Part shown: one piece after another, positions 4,809-6,995 of the stretch
Position numbering within the stretch: the first letter of the stretch is position 1
Layout of the letters: every line of letters begins with the position of its first letter
Notes under the pieces: generated by a model
The model's database searches: none
What the model saw: the letters and a program-made list of their open reading frames with translations, nothing else
What the model was told of the DNA's origin: nothing
Made by a program: the position numbers and the translations under genes
Assembly (NCBI GenBank): GCA_021781775.1
Contig: JAJXWE010000076.1
Coordinates: 1 to 6,995 of the forward strand
Direction: 5' to 3'
Length of the DNA: 6,995 nt
DNA from: Pseudomonadota bacterium
Lineage (GTDB): Bacteria; Pseudomonadota; Gammaproteobacteria; Steroidobacterales; Steroidobacteraceae

Positions 4809-6512
4809 ATGAACGCGACGCGACAATTCATCGAGGCGCGCGACCGGCTGTTGCGCCAGCGGACCGATCTACAGGGCGCATGGCGCGAATTTGCCTGGCC
4901 GCAGTTCGGGGAATTCAACTGGGCGCGTGATTACTTCGATGTCATCGCGCGGCAGAACGCCAAGCCGGCGCTGCGGGTGGTGGTCGAGGGCGGCGAGGAC
5001 CAAGTGGTGTCGTTCGCCGAGCTGTCGCGCCGCTCCAATCAGGTTGCGAATCTGCTGGTCGCCCACGGCATTGGGCACGGCGATCGGCTGCTGCTCATGC
5101 TCGGCAACGTCGCGCCGCTTTGGGAGTTGATGCTCGCGGCGATCAAGATCGGCGCGGTGATCATACCCGCGACCACGCTGCTCTCGAGCGAAGATCTCGC
5201 CGACCGGGTGGCGCGCGGGCACGTCAAGGCGATCGCGACCGATGCGCGCCTCGCGCCGCGATTCCAGGGGCAGAGCGATGTGCCCGTGCGGATCGCGGTT
5301 GGCGGGGGCGTCGCGGGGTGGGTGGACTACGCCGCGGCGGCGCAGTGCGACGTGGAGTTCACGCCGGCGCAGCGCACGCGCGCCGAGGATCTGCTGTTCC
5401 TCTATTTCACCTCGGGGACGACAGCACGTCCGAAGCTGGTCGCGCACACGCAGGCGAGTTATCCGGTCGGCCATCTCTCGACGATGTACTGGCTTGGACT
5501 TAAGCCTGGCGATGTGCACCTGAACCTGAGTTCTCCGGGCTGGGCCAAGCACGCCTGGTCGTGCTTCTTCGCGCCCTGGAACGCCGAGGCTTGCGTGCTC
5601 GCCTACCAGTACGATCGGTTCGATGCGTGTGCACTCCTCGATCAGTTGGTGCGCTGCCAGGTGAGCACGTTCTGTGCCCCGCCGACGGTGTGGCGCATGT
5701 TGATCCAGCACGACCTCGCGGACTGGCCGGTCAGTCTGCGTGAGGCGGTGAGCGCCGGGGAGCCGCTCAACCCCGAAGTCATTGCCGAGGTGCGCGCGGC
5801 CTGGGGCCTGACGATCCGTGACGGCTACGGTCAGACCGAGAGCACGGCCCAGATCGGTAACTCGCCGGGACAGCCGCTGAAGGCCGGCTCGATGGGCCGG
5901 CCGCTGCCGGGCTATCCGATCGTGCTGCGTGACGTGCACGGCAACATCGGCGAGGAAGGGGAAATCTGTATCGATCTGTCGCGCCGGCCCCTCGGGCTGA
6001 TGCAGGGCTACCTGGATGATCCGCAGCGCAACGCCCAGGCCATGGCGGACGGGTTTTACCACACCGGCGACGTGGCCGCGCGTGATGCGGACGGTTATCT
6101 CACCTACGTCGGACGGATGGACGATGTGTTCAAGTCTTCCGACTACCGCATCAGCCCGTTCGAGCTCGAGAGCGTGCTGATCGAGCACACCGCGGTGGCC
6201 GAGGCGGCCGTCGTGCCGAGCCCCGATCCGCTGCGCCTCGCGGTACCCAAGGCGTTCGTCACGCTGGTCGCGGGCATCGAGCCCGATGCGGACACGGCCG
6301 AATCCATTCTCAGCTACGTGCGCGGCCGGGTGTCACCGTTCAAGCGTATTCGTCGCATCGAATTCGCGGTCCTGCCGAAGACCATTTCCGGCAAAATCCG
6401 CCGGGTGGAGCTGCGTGAGCTGGAGGTGACGCGCCAGGGTGGCGGCGCGCGCCGCGTGGGGGAGTACTGGGAAGAGGACTTCATCGAGATCTCCGTCAAG
6501 CGCGAGAGCTAA
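4809..6512 (+). CDS. AMP-forming acyl-CoA synthetase, medium-chain (MACS)-like
   Basis: This cytosolic enzyme activates a carboxylic acid to its CoA thioester through an acyl-AMP. The 567 residues span the full adenylate-forming fold. Seen in order: the N-terminal domain with VSFAELSRRSNQVANLL; the nucleotide-binding loop TSGTTARPK at 201-209; GWAKHAWSCFFAPW from 244, a block typical of medium-chain acyl-CoA synthetases; the adenine motif GYGQTE (339-344); YHTGD (417-421); GRMDDVFKSSDYRISPFE from 435; and the C-terminal KTISGK with catalytic K529. Length is normal for the family. The binding loop has Ala206 where Gly is usual (SGTTGxPK). The start at 4809 gives an N-terminus of family length. 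It is probably the first gene of a transcription unit with the downstream oxygenase. The acyl substrate (medium-chain, aromatic or branched) cannot be named from sequence alone. Confidence 0.95.
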   Translation: MNATRQFIEARDRLLRQRTDLQGAWREFAWPQFGEFNWARDYFDVIARQNAKPALRVVVEGGEDQVVSFAELSRRSNQVANLLVAHGIGHGDRLLLMLGNVAPLWELMLAAIKIGAVIIPATTLLSSEDLADRVARGHVKAIATDARLAPRFQGQSDVPVRIAVGGGVAGWVDYAAAAQCDVEFTPAQRTRAEDLLFLYFTSGTTARPKLVAHTQASYPVGHLSTMYWLGLKPGDVHLNLSSPGWAKHAWSCFFAPWNAEACVLAYQYDRFDACALLDQLVRCQVSTFCAPPTVWRMLIQHDLADWPVSLREAVSAGEPLNPEVIAEVRAAWGLTIRDGYGQTESTAQIGNSPGQPLKAGSMGRPLPGYPIVLRDVHGNIGEEGEICIDLSRRPLGLMQGYLDDPQRNAQAMADGFYHTGDVAARDADGYLTYVGRMDDVFKSSDYRISPFELESVLIEHTAVAEAAVVPSPDPLRLAVPKAFVTLVAGIEPDADTAESILSYVRGRVSPFKRIRRIEFAVLPKTISGKIRRVELRELEVTRQGGGARRVGEYWEEDFIEISVKRES

Positions 6513-6513
6513 C

Positions 6514-6651
6514 GTGCGTACCGAGCCGCAGAGCGTTCCCGTGAGCCCATCCGCGGCGCGGGTGGAAGGACTCGAGGACAGGGAAGTTGTCCGGTTCATC
6601 GGTGGCTCGAATTTGTACTACGATCGGCTCGGTGACCCAGGGAGTTCCTAA
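6514..6651 (+). CDS. Possible 45-residue small protein between synthetase and oxygenase
   Basis: A GTG codon two bases after the synthetase stop opens a 45-codon frame (product would begin MRTEPQSVPVSPSAARVEGL and end RLGDPGSS). GAGAG (6504-6508) lies 5 nt upstream as a ribosome site. About 71% of third positions are G or C by hand count, somewhat lower than the neighbouring genes appear. Its TAA overlaps the ATG of the next small frame (TAATG). The product is hydrophilic, with no signal peptide or membrane segment and no family I recognise. It may equally be non-coding spacer. Confidence 0.28.
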   Translation: MRTEPQSVPVSPSAARVEGLEDREVVRFIGGSNLYYDRLGDPGSS

Positions 6652-6713
6652 TGTCAGTGCCGAGGCTTCACATCCTTTGGCAGCGGCGACGCAATTTGAG
6701 TGCGAACGCATGA
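6651..6713 (+). CDS. Possible 20-codon leader ORF coupled to the oxygenase gene
   Basis: This frame begins at ATG 6651 behind the best ribosome site in the window's right half, AGGGAG (6639-6644), with 6-nt spacing. It encodes 20 residues (MSVPRLHILW...NLSANA), and its TGA lies inside the ATGATG of the oxygenase start at 6710. The oxygenase itself has only a weak site (GAG at 6698-6700), so ribosomes may reach it by stop-restart. The peptide shows no attenuator-like codon runs, apart from three consecutive Arg codons. Alternatives are chance, or a frameshift (real or sequencing) at the true N-terminus of the oxygenase. Confidence 0.25.
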   Translation: MSVPRLHILWQRRRNLSANA

Positions 6714-6995
6714 TGACAGCTGCGCGCAATGCAGCGGATGAGGCGCAACACATTCCGCTGATCAATGTCGCGCCGCTATTTGAAACCGATTCCGCGGCAG
6801 TGGCGAGCGTTGACGATGCGCTTGCAGCGGCCGCCCGGGACGTCGGGTTCGCCTGTATTCACGGGATGCCTCGCGCCGCGGTGCTCGATCCGACCCGCAG
6901 AGCTGAGGTTTTGGCGATATTTGCTCTGGACGATGCCCAGAAGCGTCGCTTGTACCGGCGGAAATTCGCACCGGAAAATCAAAACGTCTACCGTG
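6710..6995 (+). CDS. Isopenicillin-N-synthase-like Fe(II)/2-oxoglutarate oxygenase, N-terminal fragment
   Basis: The visible 95 codons match the N-terminal (DIOX_N) part of the IPNS-like dioxygenase family. IPLINVAPLF (residues 14-23) is the conserved opening strand, AAARDVGFACIHGM is the helix-strand block that follows, and the segment ending YRRKFAPENQNVYR is the conserved region after the long helix. The Fe-binding His-x-Asp...His residues would lie beyond the window. Family members use Fe(II), O2 and usually 2-oxoglutarate to hydroxylate, desaturate or cyclise small molecules. The start is uncertain. ATG 6710 or 6713 gives a normal-length N-terminus but a weak ribosome site. An in-frame GTG at 6632 would add 26 residues. 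It is co-directional with the synthetase about 200 bp upstream, with at most a weak promoter between them, so an operon is likely. Confidence 0.85.
   Translation, partial: MMTAARNAADEAQHIPLINVAPLFETDSAAVASVDDALAAAARDVGFACIHGMPRAAVLDPTRRAEVLAIFALDDAQKRRLYRRKFAPENQNVYR

Noticed and set aside
4784..4930. ATG at 4784 as an alternative synthetase start
   Set aside because: It is in a different frame from the synthetase and that frame ends at 4930 without family similarity.
4869..6188. Minus-strand open frame of 439 codons opposite the acyl-CoA synthetase
   Set aside because: A shadow of the synthetase gene: His/Arg-rich antisense product and no motif.

Overview
The window is GC-rich DNA with very high G/C at third codon positions. 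It reads as a proteobacterial chromosome segment, most likely a high-GC gammaproteobacterium. That placement is an inference from gene families (a bacterial OPT transporter, a UbiU/UbiV-like U32 pair) and from a PhoB-type promoter architecture. No rRNA, tRNA, CRISPR array or insertion sequence was seen.

Layout. (1) Positions 1-128, minus strand: the first 42 codons of a secreted protein with a clear signal peptide; the gene runs off the left edge. (2) 129-567: a long divergent intergenic region. It holds a near-consensus Pho box at 211-228 with a correctly spaced -10, pointing at the secreted-protein gene, an A/T-rich patch with a candidate rightward promoter, and a structured leader with several inverted repeats. 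(3) 568-2562, plus: a complete OPT-family oligopeptide/metal-chelate transporter. (4) 4473-2580, minus: two overlapping genes for U32-family ('collagenase-like peptidase') proteins. Upstream is UbiV-like and downstream is UbiU-like, and both carry the cysteine spacing expected for [4Fe-4S] binding. They converge on the transporter gene with only 17 bp between stop codons. (5) 4474-4808: a divergent intergenic region with a good minus-strand promoter and strong hairpins just upstream of the next gene. (6) 4809-6512, plus: a complete AMP-forming acyl-CoA synthetase of the medium-chain type. (7) 6514-6713: two possible small ORFs chained by overlapping stop/start codons (TAATG, then ATGATG). They lead into (8) 6710-6995, the start of an isopenicillin-N-synthase-like Fe(II)/2-oxoglutarate oxygenase that runs off the right edge.

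How it may work together. The U32 pair resembles UbiU/UbiV, which together hydroxylate ubiquinone precursors without O2, but no ubiT or other ubi gene is visible, so the substrate is unknown. The acyl-CoA synthetase and the oxygenase are co-directional and probably co-transcribed, which suggests activation and oxidation of a carboxylic acid. The left edge looks like a phosphate-starvation-controlled secreted-protein gene whose Pho box overlaps the candidate -35 of the rightward promoter.
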